The translations under genes were made by a program, and so were the position numbers. From positions 1 to 64,000 of the forward strand of contig NZ_MDWE01000042.1 of NCBI RefSeq assembly GCF_001715195.1: a stretch of DNA of 64,000 nucleotides, read 5' to 3'. The stretch comes from Rhodohalobacter halophilus. GTDB taxonomy: Bacteria; Bacteroidota; Rhodothermia; Balneolales; Balneolaceae. Below are positions 18,711-27,295 of the stretch, piece after piece (position 1 is the stretch's first letter; each line of letters begins with the position of its first letter). The notes below the pieces were generated by a model, which worked only from the letters and a program-made list of their open reading frames with translations, was not told the origin of the DNA and made no database searches.

Positions 18711-19103
18711 TTACAGCATATCTCGAAGCCGTTCATTTAACTTCTCCATTTTATTGGAGACCGAATTTTGAATATCCTTAGCTTTATTTTTGATCGCTTC
18801 CCAGGAATCTTTTGATGCGTTTTCTACTTCATCAATTGCTTGTTCAAGTTCTGATCTATCATCTTTAAGCTCATCCAGTACCTTTTCAACTCCTTCGCCA
18901 AACTCCTCCCCGGCATCAGAAACCCGGTCACTTAAATCCTCAATTTGTTCGTTTAGATCACCCCGAAGGTTCTCAAGATCAGTTACAATCTCCTGACGCT
19001 CCTGTTCAAAGTTTTGAGTTTGATCTTCAGATGAATCAGCACACTGAATAAACGTTGCTAAAACAAAGAAACCTGACATTAAAAGTGACAAAGTTCGTAA
19101 CAT
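18711..19103 (-). CDS. Coiled-coil lipoprotein of unknown function
   Basis: 130 residues from the ATG at 19103, which gives a lipoprotein signal (MLRTLSLLMSGFFVLATFIQC). A start 11 codons upstream would add a charged stretch before the signal and is less likely. The rest is almost entirely helical and acidic, with heptad-like spacing of Leu/Val (LENLRGDLNEQIEDLSDRV), so a coiled coil anchored by lipid in the periplasm is likely. Similar small proteins are often stress-induced, but no family is named. Divergent from the META-domain lipoprotein gene. Confidence 0.6.
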   Translation of the reverse strand: MLRTLSLLMSGFFVLATFIQCADSSEDQTQNFEQERQEIVTDLENLRGDLNEQIEDLSDRVSDAGEEFGEGVEKVLDELKDDRSELEQAIDEVENASKDSWEAIKNKAKDIQNSVSNKMEKLNERLRDML

Positions 19104-19160
19104 ATTTACAATTCTTGGTTCGAATTTTCTATTCATTCAACTCCTTCTATCGTAAAGATT

Positions 19161-19227
19161 TAAAAATGTTTCAAAGCTTTTTTGAAGTCGCTATAATCCT
19201 TTACAAGAAGTCATTGAAACATTTTTA
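19161..19227. repeat. 14-bp perfect inverted repeat in a divergent promoter region
   Basis: TAAAAATGTTTCAA (19161-19174) and TTGAAACATTTTTA (19214-19227) are exact reverse complements separated by 39 bases, between the two divergent lipoprotein genes. A candidate operator for both or a long hairpin. Confidence 0.65.
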
Positions 19228-19276
19228 CCTGAAGCTGCTTTATCCATAACAACATCACTTCACTTTATATTAAATT

Positions 19277-19714
19277 ATGCGATCACTAAAACTTCTCTTC
19301 AACCTCACTTTTGCAATTCTGATATGGTTTGGTTGCAGCTCCGAAGATCAGATTAGAAATTCATCTCTCCAGGGAGTTGATTGGTCATTAATCGAGGTAA
19401 ACGGTAAAGTCTATGAATTTGAAGAAGATGATAGTAATCGGCCTTTCATTCACTTTGACAATTCTGAGAAAAGGGTTTTTGGGTCTACAAGCTGTAATAG
19501 AATTGGCGGAATGTACAGTGTTGACAATGAGTCTAAGGAGCTCAGTTTTCATCAGCTTGCCTCTACCAAAATGGCCTGTCCGGATATGACCATTGAAAAT
19601 GAATTTACAGCAATGCTTGATGAGGTAGAACAATATGAAATCAGTTCGAACAACTTGAAATTTTATAACTCTGCAGGAGAGTTAATTGCAATTTTTGAGA
19701 TTGCAGAACAGTAA
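19277..19714 (+). CDS. META-domain (HslJ-like) lipoprotein
   Basis: 145 residues. The lipobox IWFGC gives lipidation near Cys20. The META domain spans about 33-140 with WSLIEVNGK, STSCNRIGGMYSV and LASTKMACPDMTIENEF, all characteristic of the HslJ/META family. In E. coli HslJ is an outer-membrane heat-inducible protein affecting novobiocin resistance. The usual role is not well defined. The paired Cys residues may form a disulfide in the periplasm. Divergent from the coiled-coil lipoprotein at 18711-19103 and sharing the inverted repeat upstream. Confidence 0.82.
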   Translation: MRSLKLLFNLTFAILIWFGCSSEDQIRNSSLQGVDWSLIEVNGKVYEFEEDDSNRPFIHFDNSEKRVFGSTSCNRIGGMYSVDNESKELSFHQLASTKMACPDMTIENEFTAMLDEVEQYEISSNNLKFYNSAGELIAIFEIAEQ

Positions 19715-19746
19715 GGATCGAGTTAATTCTGAACTTTACAAATCCA

Positions 19747-19769
19747 TCTGACTGCTATAAGCGGTCAGA
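19747..19769. repeat. 3'-end hairpin, family A copy 1
   Basis: 9-bp stem TCTGACTGC/GCGGTCAGA with loop TATAA. It begins 7 bases beyond the stop of the minus-strand flavoprotein. It shares TCTGACYGC-nnTAA-GCGGTCWGA with the hairpin at 21413-21443. Confidence 0.6.
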
Positions 19770-19775
19770 CGATTC

Positions 19776-21332
19776 TTATTCCTTATACTTAACACAGGCT
19801 ACCGCACATTTCTCCCCATCCATCGCAGCAGAAATAATTCCACCGGCGTAACCGGCTCCCTCTCCGCAGGGATAGAGCCCCTTCACTCGAACATGCTGGA
19901 ATGTTTTCCAGTCGCGCGGAATACGAACCGGTGAGGATGTCCGTGACTCGGGAGCATGAACCACAGCTTCATTTGTGAGATAACCTTTCATAGATCGATC
20001 AAACTGTTTGAAACCCCGGACCAGCGCATTGTGAATAAAATCCGGAAGTACATTACTCAACTCTACAGATTTTATTCCCGGAGCATAGGATGTATTTGGC
20101 AGATCGGCCGAGAGTTTTCCGTCCACAAAATCGACCAGTCGCTGTGCCGGTGCGGTCTGTGTTTTTCCTCCCATCTCCCACGCCCGCTGTTCTATCAATT
20201 TTTGGAACTCCATGGCAGCTAATGGACCATGCTTGGCAAACGGTTCAAAATCCTCCTCCCGAAGTTCTACTACAATTCCTGAATTTGCGGTGGCCCGCGC
20301 CCGTCTGGATGAAGACCAGCCGTTGGTTACGATCTCCCCCGGTTTGGTGGCACAAGGGGCAATCACTCCACCCGGACACATACAGAATGAGTACACGCCA
20401 CGATCGTCCACCTGCTTGGCGATACTGTAGGGTGATGGCGGCAGATAGTCACTGCGCACATCACAGCTGTACTGAATGGAGTCGATCAGGGACTGCTGAT
20501 GCTCCACCCTCACGCCAATTGCCAGCGGCTTGAGCTCAATCTCAACGCCTTTCCGATGAAGCAGCTCAAAAATATCTCGTGCAGAGTGGCCGGTTGCCAA
20601 TATCACCTGATCAGCCTTAAATGTATCTCCCGACAGCGTCTTAACGCCTGTCATCTGGTCACCCTCGATAATGAAATCCGTCACTCGGGTATTGAAGTGA
20701 ATTTCTCCTCCATGATTCAGAATACACTCCCGCATCTTTGCGATGATGGGTGGAAGTTTATTCGTGCCAATATGCGGATGAGCTTCCACCATGATATCCC
20801 TCACAGCACCAAAACCGACCAGAAGACGCAGAATCCGATCTACATCTCCCCGTTTTTTGGAACGGGTATATAGTTTTCCGTCCGAATACGTTCCGGCCCC
20901 ACCCTCACCAAAACAGTAGTTGGAATCCTCATTTACAATATGCTTCACGTTGATTCCCTTCAAATCCTGAATGCGCTCTTTTACATCCTTGCCACGCTCC
21001 AGAATGATCGGCTTCATGCCCAGCTCAATGAGTTTCAGTGCCGCAAAGAGTCCGGCCGGACCCATCCCCACAATGATCACCTCCTCTTCATTGCCAACAT
21101 GTGGATAGTCCGGCAGGGATATCGGCTCCTCTCGGTACTCCTCACCAACGTATACATTCACCTTCAAGTTGATAATCACGTCTTTCTGTCTGGCATCGAT
21201 CGATCGCTTCAGGATCTCAATGTGGTTGATCTCATCCATGGGAATGTTCTTCTGCTGAGAGAGATATCTCTCCAATAAATCAGGCTTTGCGGCGGTCTCC
21301 GGATCGACCCGTAACTGGTACTCTTTAATCAT
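19776..21332 (-). CDS. FAD-dependent oxidoreductase (COG2509-type flavoprotein)
   Basis: 518 residues from the ATG at 21332, where the conserved opening MIKEYQLRVDPE starts; a frame open further upstream adds nothing recognisable. The protein has an N-terminal ferredoxin-like segment (about 1-85), then the dinucleotide-binding IIVGMGPAGLFAALKLIELG (about 94-113). Further FAD/NAD motifs follow, including GEGGAGTYSDGKLYTR, ILATGHSARDIFELL and CGEGAGYAGGIISAAMDG near the end. This is the widespread COG2509 family, annotated as FAD-dependent dehydrogenase or FixC-like; the substrate is unknown. Downstream of the sorted amidase on the same strand. Confidence 0.85.
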   Translation of the reverse strand: MIKEYQLRVDPETAAKPDLLERYLSQQKNIPMDEINHIEILKRSIDARQKDVIINLKVNVYVGEEYREEPISLPDYPHVGNEEEVIIVGMGPAGLFAALKLIELGMKPIILERGKDVKERIQDLKGINVKHIVNEDSNYCFGEGGAGTYSDGKLYTRSKKRGDVDRILRLLVGFGAVRDIMVEAHPHIGTNKLPPIIAKMRECILNHGGEIHFNTRVTDFIIEGDQMTGVKTLSGDTFKADQVILATGHSARDIFELLHRKGVEIELKPLAIGVRVEHQQSLIDSIQYSCDVRSDYLPPSPYSIAKQVDDRGVYSFCMCPGGVIAPCATKPGEIVTNGWSSSRRARATANSGIVVELREEDFEPFAKHGPLAAMEFQKLIEQRAWEMGGKTQTAPAQRLVDFVDGKLSADLPNTSYAPGIKSVELSNVLPDFIHNALVRGFKQFDRSMKGYLTNEAVVHAPESRTSSPVRIPRDWKTFQHVRVKGLYPCGEGAGYAGGIISAAMDGEKCAVACVKYKE

Positions 21333-21412
21333 TGAAATGGATTTTTGCGGTTTGAGCGTAGAAAATAGGAATAAATCTGTATCATCCCGATGATTGAATT
21401 TGAATTTACGTT

Positions 21413-21443
21413 CCCGTCTGACCGCGGTAAGCGGTCTGACGGG
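21413..21443. repeat. 3'-end hairpin, family A copy 2
   Basis: 13-bp stem (21413-21425 with 21431-21443) with one T-T mismatch and loop GGTAA. It lies directly beyond the stop of the minus-strand amidase at 21446 and is the same family as 19747-19769. Confidence 0.6.
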
Positions 21444-21445
21444 GA

Positions 21446-22894
21446 TCATCGAATGTAAATCATCTGTTTCATCTCCCGGTAATTTCCGGCCTGTATTTCA
21501 TAAAAATAGACTCCGCTGGCCAGGCCGGTTGGTGTCCAGTTCACTTCGTGTTCTCCCGCTTCGGTCATCTCATCATAAATTCGATCGACTCTCTCACCGT
21601 TAACGTTGTAAATATCGATACTTACCCTTAAATCTTCATCAAGTGATAAAGAGATTGTCGTTTCATTTGAAAATGGATTCGGATAGTTCTGATTCAGTTC
21701 AAACGGAAAATCCACTATTTCCTCCGGTGGTTCAGACTCGCCGGTTTCCACCTGAGATCGAATATCCGGCAGAAGCTGATATAGATTCTCTCCCGGACAA
21801 GCCGTGGCCGAAACATCCCTGTGCCCTGAAATGACCGGGAGGAGATTTCCGGCAAGATATCCGCTGCTTTGGGAATCAATCCCTTTTTGCGTGAAACGCC
21901 AGCCAATTGTCTTCACCAATGCATCCAGGGCGAGTACCTGCGGCTGCCCCGGAGTTGGCTGTGCGCCTGGCTCAAACTGTCCCAGCAATGCAATTCCAAC
22001 GCTTCGGCTGTTGGCAGTTCCCGCATGTGCTCCCTGAACATCTGTCTCTTCCAGGTTGGGATTGTACCGTCCCTGGTAGATTGTCCCTTCGTGATCGATC
22101 AAAAAGTTATAGCCAATATCGAGCCAGCCGTTGTCATTTACATGCCAGTCCCAGATTTGCCGCACAACCTGCACCGGATTTGCCGGTTCATTAGCAGTGA
22201 CAGTATGATGCACCAGTGAGTGAGAAATATCAATCGGTGTGGGCGAGTAACTTGGTTCAAGTTCCGATGGCGGCAGATCACCCCACCAGCCCGATCGATC
22301 TACAATCTCCGGCATATCATAGCTTTTCGAAGCCATTTTTGAATTCTGCACATTTTCAAAATCGTCTCCCTCAACCAACCTGGCATCAGCTCCCGTAACT
22401 TTAACTTCCTGTAGCGTAATAGAGGTCGGCATCTCAATTTGTACTTCAAACTGATCATGTGTCTCACCGGATTGCGTCACATAGAGCATTGCCCAATAGT
22501 AACCGCTTGGAGATTCTTGAGGAGAGAGATATCCGTACGATGAGGTCCAATCACCAAAATTTTCGCCCTGAGGAGTACTTCGAATTTGTAACCTAAACTC
22601 ATTCAGGTTGATGGATTGATCTTCAATTTTCCACCCAACGGCCAGACCTGTAAATGGCTGTTCCGTTTCTCCACTCAGTTTGATGATGTTTCGATTCGAA
22701 GATTTAGATCTCAAATTATTACTGACCGTATGCTCAGTCCAGCTCCATACCGTTCTTGGCAGTTGATCCGGTTCAGATTGAACATTCTTTTCATCAGACT
22801 GGACAAAGATAGTTGTATCCTGTGCCCAGACCGACGGAATAGTAGTACAAAAGAGTATCAAGAAAATAAAGCCCTTTCTAAACTCAGAAGTCAT
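21446..22894 (-). CDS. Secreted N-acetylmuramoyl-L-alanine amidase (PGRP type) with type IX sorting domain
   Basis: 482 residues. A signal peptide (ends VWAQD) is followed by a beta-rich N-terminal part. The amidase/peptidoglycan-recognition domain is at about 220-380 with LVHHTV (zinc His), WHVNDNGWLDIGYNFLIDHEG, AHAGTANSRSVGIALLG and ISGHRDVSATACPGE (second zinc site). The enzyme cleaves the amide between MurNAc and L-Ala. The last 85 residues (NQNYPNPFSNETTISLSL ... ASGVYFYEI) are a type A C-terminal sorting domain of the type IX secretion system, so the protein should be exported across the outer membrane and anchored or released. Confidence 0.9.
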   Translation of the reverse strand: MTSEFRKGFIFLILFCTTIPSVWAQDTTIFVQSDEKNVQSEPDQLPRTVWSWTEHTVSNNLRSKSSNRNIIKLSGETEQPFTGLAVGWKIEDQSINLNEFRLQIRSTPQGENFGDWTSSYGYLSPQESPSGYYWAMLYVTQSGETHDQFEVQIEMPTSITLQEVKVTGADARLVEGDDFENVQNSKMASKSYDMPEIVDRSGWWGDLPPSELEPSYSPTPIDISHSLVHHTVTANEPANPVQVVRQIWDWHVNDNGWLDIGYNFLIDHEGTIYQGRYNPNLEETDVQGAHAGTANSRSVGIALLGQFEPGAQPTPGQPQVLALDALVKTIGWRFTQKGIDSQSSGYLAGNLLPVISGHRDVSATACPGENLYQLLPDIRSQVETGESEPPEEIVDFPFELNQNYPNPFSNETTISLSLDEDLRVSIDIYNVNGERVDRIYDEMTEAGEHEVNWTPTGLASGVYFYEIQAGNYREMKQMIYIR

Positions 22895-22989
22895 AACTGC
22901 TAATTAAGATAAATTTTTACGAATGAGTGAAAGAAATTTTTCTACATTCATAGCCATAAATTGTTTCGAATAAGAACCTAAACAAACGC

Positions 22990-24552
22990 ATGGGATATAT
23001 GAAGAAAGCACTACAACTTTTTGCATTTCTGTTTCTGGTTTCATCCTCGTTGGCCATAGCACAGAGCCAGGAAGAGATTGTCAACCAAATTGTAACAGAA
23101 GCCAATGAAAATTCACAACTCGAAGAGCTGGCACATCACCTTCTGGACGTTATCGGACCAAGACTTGTAGGGACGCCTCAACAGCAAAAAGCACACGACT
23201 GGGCTGTAGAGCTGTTTGAAAGCTGGGGTATCGATGCCCGTAATGAACAGTATGGAACCTGGCGAGGATGGGAAAGAGGCGTTACTCATGTTGATATGAT
23301 TGAGCCACGTGTTGTAACGCTTGAAGCGATGCAGCTGGCCTGGAGCCCGACAACACCCGAGGGCGGAATTGAAGCGGAAGTTGTCTCTTTACCCTGGGTA
23401 GACAGTGCCGGAGAATTTGAAGAGTGGCTTTCTAAAATCGAGGGGAAGTTTGTACTTGTTTCCATGCCACAAATCACCGGCAGACCGGACTATAACTGGG
23501 AAGAGTGGGCTACGGAAGAGTCGTTAGAAAAAATGCGTCAGGATCGTGAAGAACAGATGCGCGCATGGAGAGCTAATATTGAGAACACCGGATACAATCA
23601 GAGATCTCTGCCGGCTGCACTTGAAGACGCCGGAGCTGCGGGTCTGTTGATGTCGAACTGGAGTCGCGGCTTTGGTACCAATAAAGTTTTTGGCGCCGCT
23701 ACGGATAATATCCCTCACATTGATGTACTTCTTGAGGATTACGGTATGCTCTGGAGATTGGCTGAAAACGGGTCGAATCCTGTGATTCGGGTAAATGCTC
23801 AATCAAAAGATATGGGAGAAGTTCCAACGTTCAATACAATTGCTGAAATTCGAGGAACAGAGAAGCCGGATGAGTATATCATCCTTTCGGCTCACTACGA
23901 CTCCTGGGATGGCGGAACCGGAGCAACCGATAACGGTACCGGATCGATTACGATGATGGAAGTTGCCCGAATTCTGAAGAAAGTCTATCCAAATCCAAAA
24001 CGTACGATTCTGGTTGGCCTCTGGGGAGGTGAAGAGCAAGGGTTGAACGGCTCAAGCGCTTTTGTTGAAGATAATCCGGAAATCGTTGACGGTTTGCAGG
24101 CTCTCTTCAATCAGGATAACGGAACCGGGCGTGTGGCAAATATCAGCGGACAGGGATTCCTGCACTCTTATGATTATTTGACACGCTGGCTCTCCGCAGT
24201 TCCTCGTGATATTACACAGCATATCGAAACCAACTTTCCCGGGCTGCCGAGCGGCGGCGGAAGCGATCACTCCTCTTTTGTAACAGTGGGTGCACCGGGT
24301 TTTATGACAAGCTCGTTAAGCTGGGACTATTACAGCTATACCTGGCACACCAACCGCGACACGTACGATAAAATCGTGTTTGATGATGTTCGAAATAACG
24401 TGGTTCTGATTGCTACACTGGCTTACATGGCAAGTGAAGATCCTGAAAAAACATCTCGCGAGCGTCGCGTGCTCCCGATCAACCCAAGAACAGGTGAGCA
24501 GATGACCTGGCCGAATCCAAGAACTCCGAACCGTCAGGGCGGACTGGATTAA
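22990..24552 (+). CDS. Secreted M28-family zinc peptidase with PA-like insert
   Basis: 520 residues, or three fewer if translation starts at the ATG at 22999. The signal peptide ends near LAIAQ. The PA-like segment lies around 110-270 and contains the ALEDAGAAGLLMSNW stretch. The catalytic part has HYDSWDGGTGATDNGTG (His and bridging Asp), GLWGGEEQGLNGSSAF (Glu-Glu pair), QDNGTGR (Asp) and SDHSSF (final His), the five-ligand pattern of co-catalytic di-zinc M28 aminopeptidases/carboxypeptidases. It likely trims peptides in the periplasm or outside the cell. No sorting domain is visible at its C terminus. Confidence 0.9.
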   Translation: MGYMKKALQLFAFLFLVSSSLAIAQSQEEIVNQIVTEANENSQLEELAHHLLDVIGPRLVGTPQQQKAHDWAVELFESWGIDARNEQYGTWRGWERGVTHVDMIEPRVVTLEAMQLAWSPTTPEGGIEAEVVSLPWVDSAGEFEEWLSKIEGKFVLVSMPQITGRPDYNWEEWATEESLEKMRQDREEQMRAWRANIENTGYNQRSLPAALEDAGAAGLLMSNWSRGFGTNKVFGAATDNIPHIDVLLEDYGMLWRLAENGSNPVIRVNAQSKDMGEVPTFNTIAEIRGTEKPDEYIILSAHYDSWDGGTGATDNGTGSITMMEVARILKKVYPNPKRTILVGLWGGEEQGLNGSSAFVEDNPEIVDGLQALFNQDNGTGRVANISGQGFLHSYDYLTRWLSAVPRDITQHIETNFPGLPSGGGSDHSSFVTVGAPGFMTSSLSWDYYSYTWHTNRDTYDKIVFDDVRNNVVLIATLAYMASEDPEKTSRERRVLPINPRTGEQMTWPNPRTPNRQGGLD

Positions 24553-24565
24553 ATAATTAATACCC

Positions 24566-24594
24566 TCGTGGCACGTCTCCAAGCCGTGCCACGA
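24566..24594. terminator. Hairpin after the M28 peptidase gene
   Basis: 10-bp perfect stem TCGTGGCACG/CGTGCCACGA with a 9-base loop, followed by ATTTTA. Terminator or REP-like. Confidence 0.5.
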
Positions 24595-24619
24595 ATTTTA
24601 CATCAACGTTTTATTATCA

Positions 24620-24651
24620 CCCGGTCATTTAATTTATGGCCGGGCTTTTTT
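24620..24651 (+). terminator. Rho-independent terminator
   Basis: 9-bp stem CCCGGTCAT/ATGGCCGGG (one G-T pair), 7-base loop, then T6. Its T-run merges with the start of the REP-like element. Confidence 0.75.
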
Positions 24652-24888
24652 GTAGCGTACCTACGGCACGTAAATATGATGGAGGGATCCTATTCCCACT
24701 TCTACCCATGTTTTGTCCCTAACGGGACAATTCAATTATCGATTTTTTTAGTTAAAAAAACTGACTAAAATTTTTTCTGAAATCAAATAGTATGACCACT
24801 CACAACCCTCCGTCCCATAGGGACGAAACATGGGTAGAGATTTGCAACCCTAAAACAACAACAGTACCGTCAGGTACGGAACAAAAAG
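24646..24888. repeat. Two REP-like elements in inverted orientation around an AT-rich core
   Basis: Copy 1 (24646-24728) contains CGTACCTACGGCACG and CTACCCATGTTTTGTCCCTAACGGGAC; copy 2 (24812-24888), on the other strand, contains the matching GTACCTGACGG and CTACCCATG...GTCCCTATGGGAC. Each copy thus has two small palindromes. The core 24729-24811 is AT-rich with complementary T and A runs. No transposase gene is present. The layout is that of a non-autonomous REP/BIME-like or MITE-like unit (inference). Confidence 0.7.
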
Positions 24889-24951
24889 TTTTAAAACGCC
24901 TCTTCATCCCGTAGCACGATTTTTTAAAAAAATCCCCATCCCGTAATTTTT
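24889..24951. other. AT-rich gap, nothing seen
   Basis: Short AT-rich sequence between the REP-like pair and the stop of the D-2-hydroxyacid dehydrogenase, with a T/A-rich hairpin around 24921-24933. Confidence 0.3.
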
Positions 24952-25914
24952 TTATTGCCTGGACGCTTTCAGGTGCCGCCTATCCAGAAACTCTTTGATA
25001 TTCGCATAAACCCCATCAATCAACTCGGTTCGGGCTTCCACACTCGACCAAGTGATATGTGGTGTTAGGAGCAATCTCTCACTGTTTTTAACCCGGAGCA
25101 GCGGATTCTCTTTTTCCATAGGTTCATTTTCAAAAACATCCAGTGCTGCTCCCGCTATTAATCCCTCATCTATCGCTTTGGCCAGGTCTGCTTCATTCAC
25201 AATACGTCCCCTTCCGGTATTGATCAAAATCGCCGAGCTCTTCATTTTTTTGATCTGCTCGTAGGCAATCAAATTGTCTGTATTCTCATTGAACGGGGCA
25301 TGGATGGAAACCACATCCGATGTTTCCATCATTTCATCCAATTCCAGTCGCTTGTAAGGCTGATCTGTATTTTTTCCGGAGGTTGAATAGTAAACCACTT
25401 CAGCATCAAATGCCTCTGCGATTTGCGCCACCTTTTGTCCGATCGTCCCCAGACCGATAATTCCAAACAGTTTCCCCCTCAGTTCATGAAACGTGATGTC
25501 CGTATTCGTAAAGATCTCACTTTCGGTATAATCTCCACTCTTGATAAACACATCATAATAGTCCAAATCCTGCATCAGCCTGAATAACATTGCAAACGTA
25601 GATTGGGCAACACTATGAGTTGCATAACCAGCAACATTTTTTACAGCCACTCCGTATTTCTCAGCTGCATCCATGTCCACATTGTTCATGCCTGTTGCAG
25701 CAATGGCAATCATCTTTAATTGATCGGAATACTTTGATAGCATTTCGTCATTCAGAACAACTTTGTTTGTGATGACAATATCCGCATCCTTAATCCGCTC
25801 TTCGGTTTGATCCGGCCGCGTGGACGGGTAAAATGTAACTTCACCAAGCTTTTTCAATTGATCCAGGTTTGGCGGTGTTCCTACTGTTTTGGTATCTAAA
25901 AAGACGATTTTCAT
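24952..25914 (-). CDS. D-2-hydroxyacid dehydrogenase (glycerate/hydroxypyruvate type)
   Basis: 320 residues from the ATG at 25914; the frame also has a TTG two codons earlier. The NAD-binding fingerprint FGIIGLGTIGQKVAQIAEAF lies at about 147-166. The catalytic residues are Arg in NTGRGRIVNE (about 235), Glu in FENEP (about 264) and His in TPHITWSS (about 286). This places it in the NAD-dependent D-2-hydroxyacid dehydrogenase family that reduces 2-oxo acids such as hydroxypyruvate or glyoxylate. It follows the glycosyltransferase on the same strand after a 17-base gap, so they are likely one operon. Confidence 0.88.
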   Translation of the reverse strand: MKIVFLDTKTVGTPPNLDQLKKLGEVTFYPSTRPDQTEERIKDADIVITNKVVLNDEMLSKYSDQLKMIAIAATGMNNVDMDAAEKYGVAVKNVAGYATHSVAQSTFAMLFRLMQDLDYYDVFIKSGDYTESEIFTNTDITFHELRGKLFGIIGLGTIGQKVAQIAEAFDAEVVYYSTSGKNTDQPYKRLELDEMMETSDVVSIHAPFNENTDNLIAYEQIKKMKSSAILINTGRGRIVNEADLAKAIDEGLIAGAALDVFENEPMEKENPLLRVKNSERLLLTPHITWSSVEARTELIDGVYANIKEFLDRRHLKASRQ

Positions 25915-25931
25915 TATCAATCGGTTTTATT

Positions 25932-27167
25932 TCAATGTTTATTTTTCTCTTCAATCCACTTCGACATATACTTGGTCCCCTGCTGATAGTGGTGCATCAG
26001 CATAGAGCCGGTAAAATTCTTTTTTCTTTGATTCTGCAGATTTTCATGTAGATCAGCCACACGATTTAGAAAATTATCTGCGAACTTTGCTTTATCAAAA
26101 TTCTGTTTCAGTAGCTTGAAGCCTGTCTGCTGAGACGTCTTCCACTTCTCCCTGTTTTCGTGAAGATCTACTGCACATTTTGCAAACTCAACCGCATCAT
26201 CTGCAACAGCTCCCGGCCACTTTTTTGGCTCAGCAATTCCTTCGGCTCCGATGGTTGTGGTTACACTCGGCGTTCCGAATCGCATGGCATCAGCCAGTTT
26301 TCCTTTCAAACCGGCACCGAAGCGTAAGGGCGCCAATAGAACTCTTGCCTTACTGATTACCTCTTCGGCTGACTCAGCCCATCCATGGACCAAAAATCCC
26401 TCTTTCGGGTTGTGCAGCTGATGTACCTTCTGCGAGGGATAAGCACCGTAGATATTCAGTTTTGCACTCGGTAATTCTTTGCGGATTAGTGGCCAGATCT
26501 CCTCCTTTAGCCAAAGTACAGCATTCCAATTGGGTTCGTGCAGGAAATTTCCGATTGAAACAAAATCACTTCGTTCATCAAACGAAACCGCAGATTTGGA
26601 CGGTACGTCATCCATCAAAAATGGCAGATAGTAAAGCAGGTTCTCTGGTATCTTGAATTGATTTTGCAGTAACTCAATCTCAAATTCGGAGATTATCAGA
26701 GAAAGATCACACCGGTAGATACTCGCTATTTCCCGCTTGGCGACTTCTTCATCCGGGAGCATCTCCGGGGTAAAATTTTGTCCGCTTTTCCATGCATGTT
26801 GCCGGGCCGATCGCAGACAGTGCAGATCTTCGGTATCCAAAATTCTCACCGCGTCCGGACACTCCTCTGCCACCCTCCATCCAAACTGCTCCTCCGTCAT
26901 AAAACGGTCGAACATGACAACATCCGGCTGCAGATCTCTTATAAACTTGTTGAAGGAAGAGTTATTCATGCATATAGAACTCTTATGCACCCCTATGCTG
27001 TTCAAATCTATCGCAAATTCACTGTCTGATGCAGCACTGGCAAATGTTATTTTATAGCTATCTTGCTGAAAAATATCGATCAGCTCCATCATTCTGCTGC
27101 CGGCAGCAGATGAGTTTGGCTCCGGCCACACCTTACCGATAATCAACATTTTCTTTGATTTCTTCAT
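25932..27167 (-). CDS. GT4-like glycosyltransferase
   Basis: 411 residues from the ATG at 27167 (a TTG two codons upstream is also in frame). The N-terminal domain begins KKMLIIGKVWPEPNSSAAGSRMMELIDIF, which fits nucleotide-sugar-dependent GT-B enzymes. The C-terminal domain has FVSIGNFLHEPNWNAVLWLKEEIWP, then VHGWAESAEEVISKARVLLAPLRFGAGLKGKLADAMRFGTPSVTTTIGAEGI, a clear donor-binding region in which the usual E-x7-E helix is altered. Acceptor and sugar are unknown. It is the first gene of a two-gene unit with the hydroxyacid dehydrogenase. Divergent from rnd. Confidence 0.82.
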   Translation of the reverse strand: MKKSKKMLIIGKVWPEPNSSAAGSRMMELIDIFQQDSYKITFASAASDSEFAIDLNSIGVHKSSICMNNSSFNKFIRDLQPDVVMFDRFMTEEQFGWRVAEECPDAVRILDTEDLHCLRSARQHAWKSGQNFTPEMLPDEEVAKREIASIYRCDLSLIISEFEIELLQNQFKIPENLLYYLPFLMDDVPSKSAVSFDERSDFVSIGNFLHEPNWNAVLWLKEEIWPLIRKELPSAKLNIYGAYPSQKVHQLHNPKEGFLVHGWAESAEEVISKARVLLAPLRFGAGLKGKLADAMRFGTPSVTTTIGAEGIAEPKKWPGAVADDAVEFAKCAVDLHENREKWKTSQQTGFKLLKQNFDKAKFADNFLNRVADLHENLQNQRKKNFTGSMLMHHYQQGTKYMSKWIEEKNKH

Positions 27168-27295
27168 GGCCAAAAACTATCCAATTCTTCCATCTTTAGC
27201 AGAAATTTTTGGCGGATCACCAACAATTACAAAGTCTATTTTTGATAAGTTCGAGTTCTTGATACCTTTCGCCTGACATTTCACAATAATAATTT

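Noticed and set aside
24646-24888. Insertion sequence
   Set aside because: No transposase frame between the inverted copies; only about 80 bases of AT-rich core.
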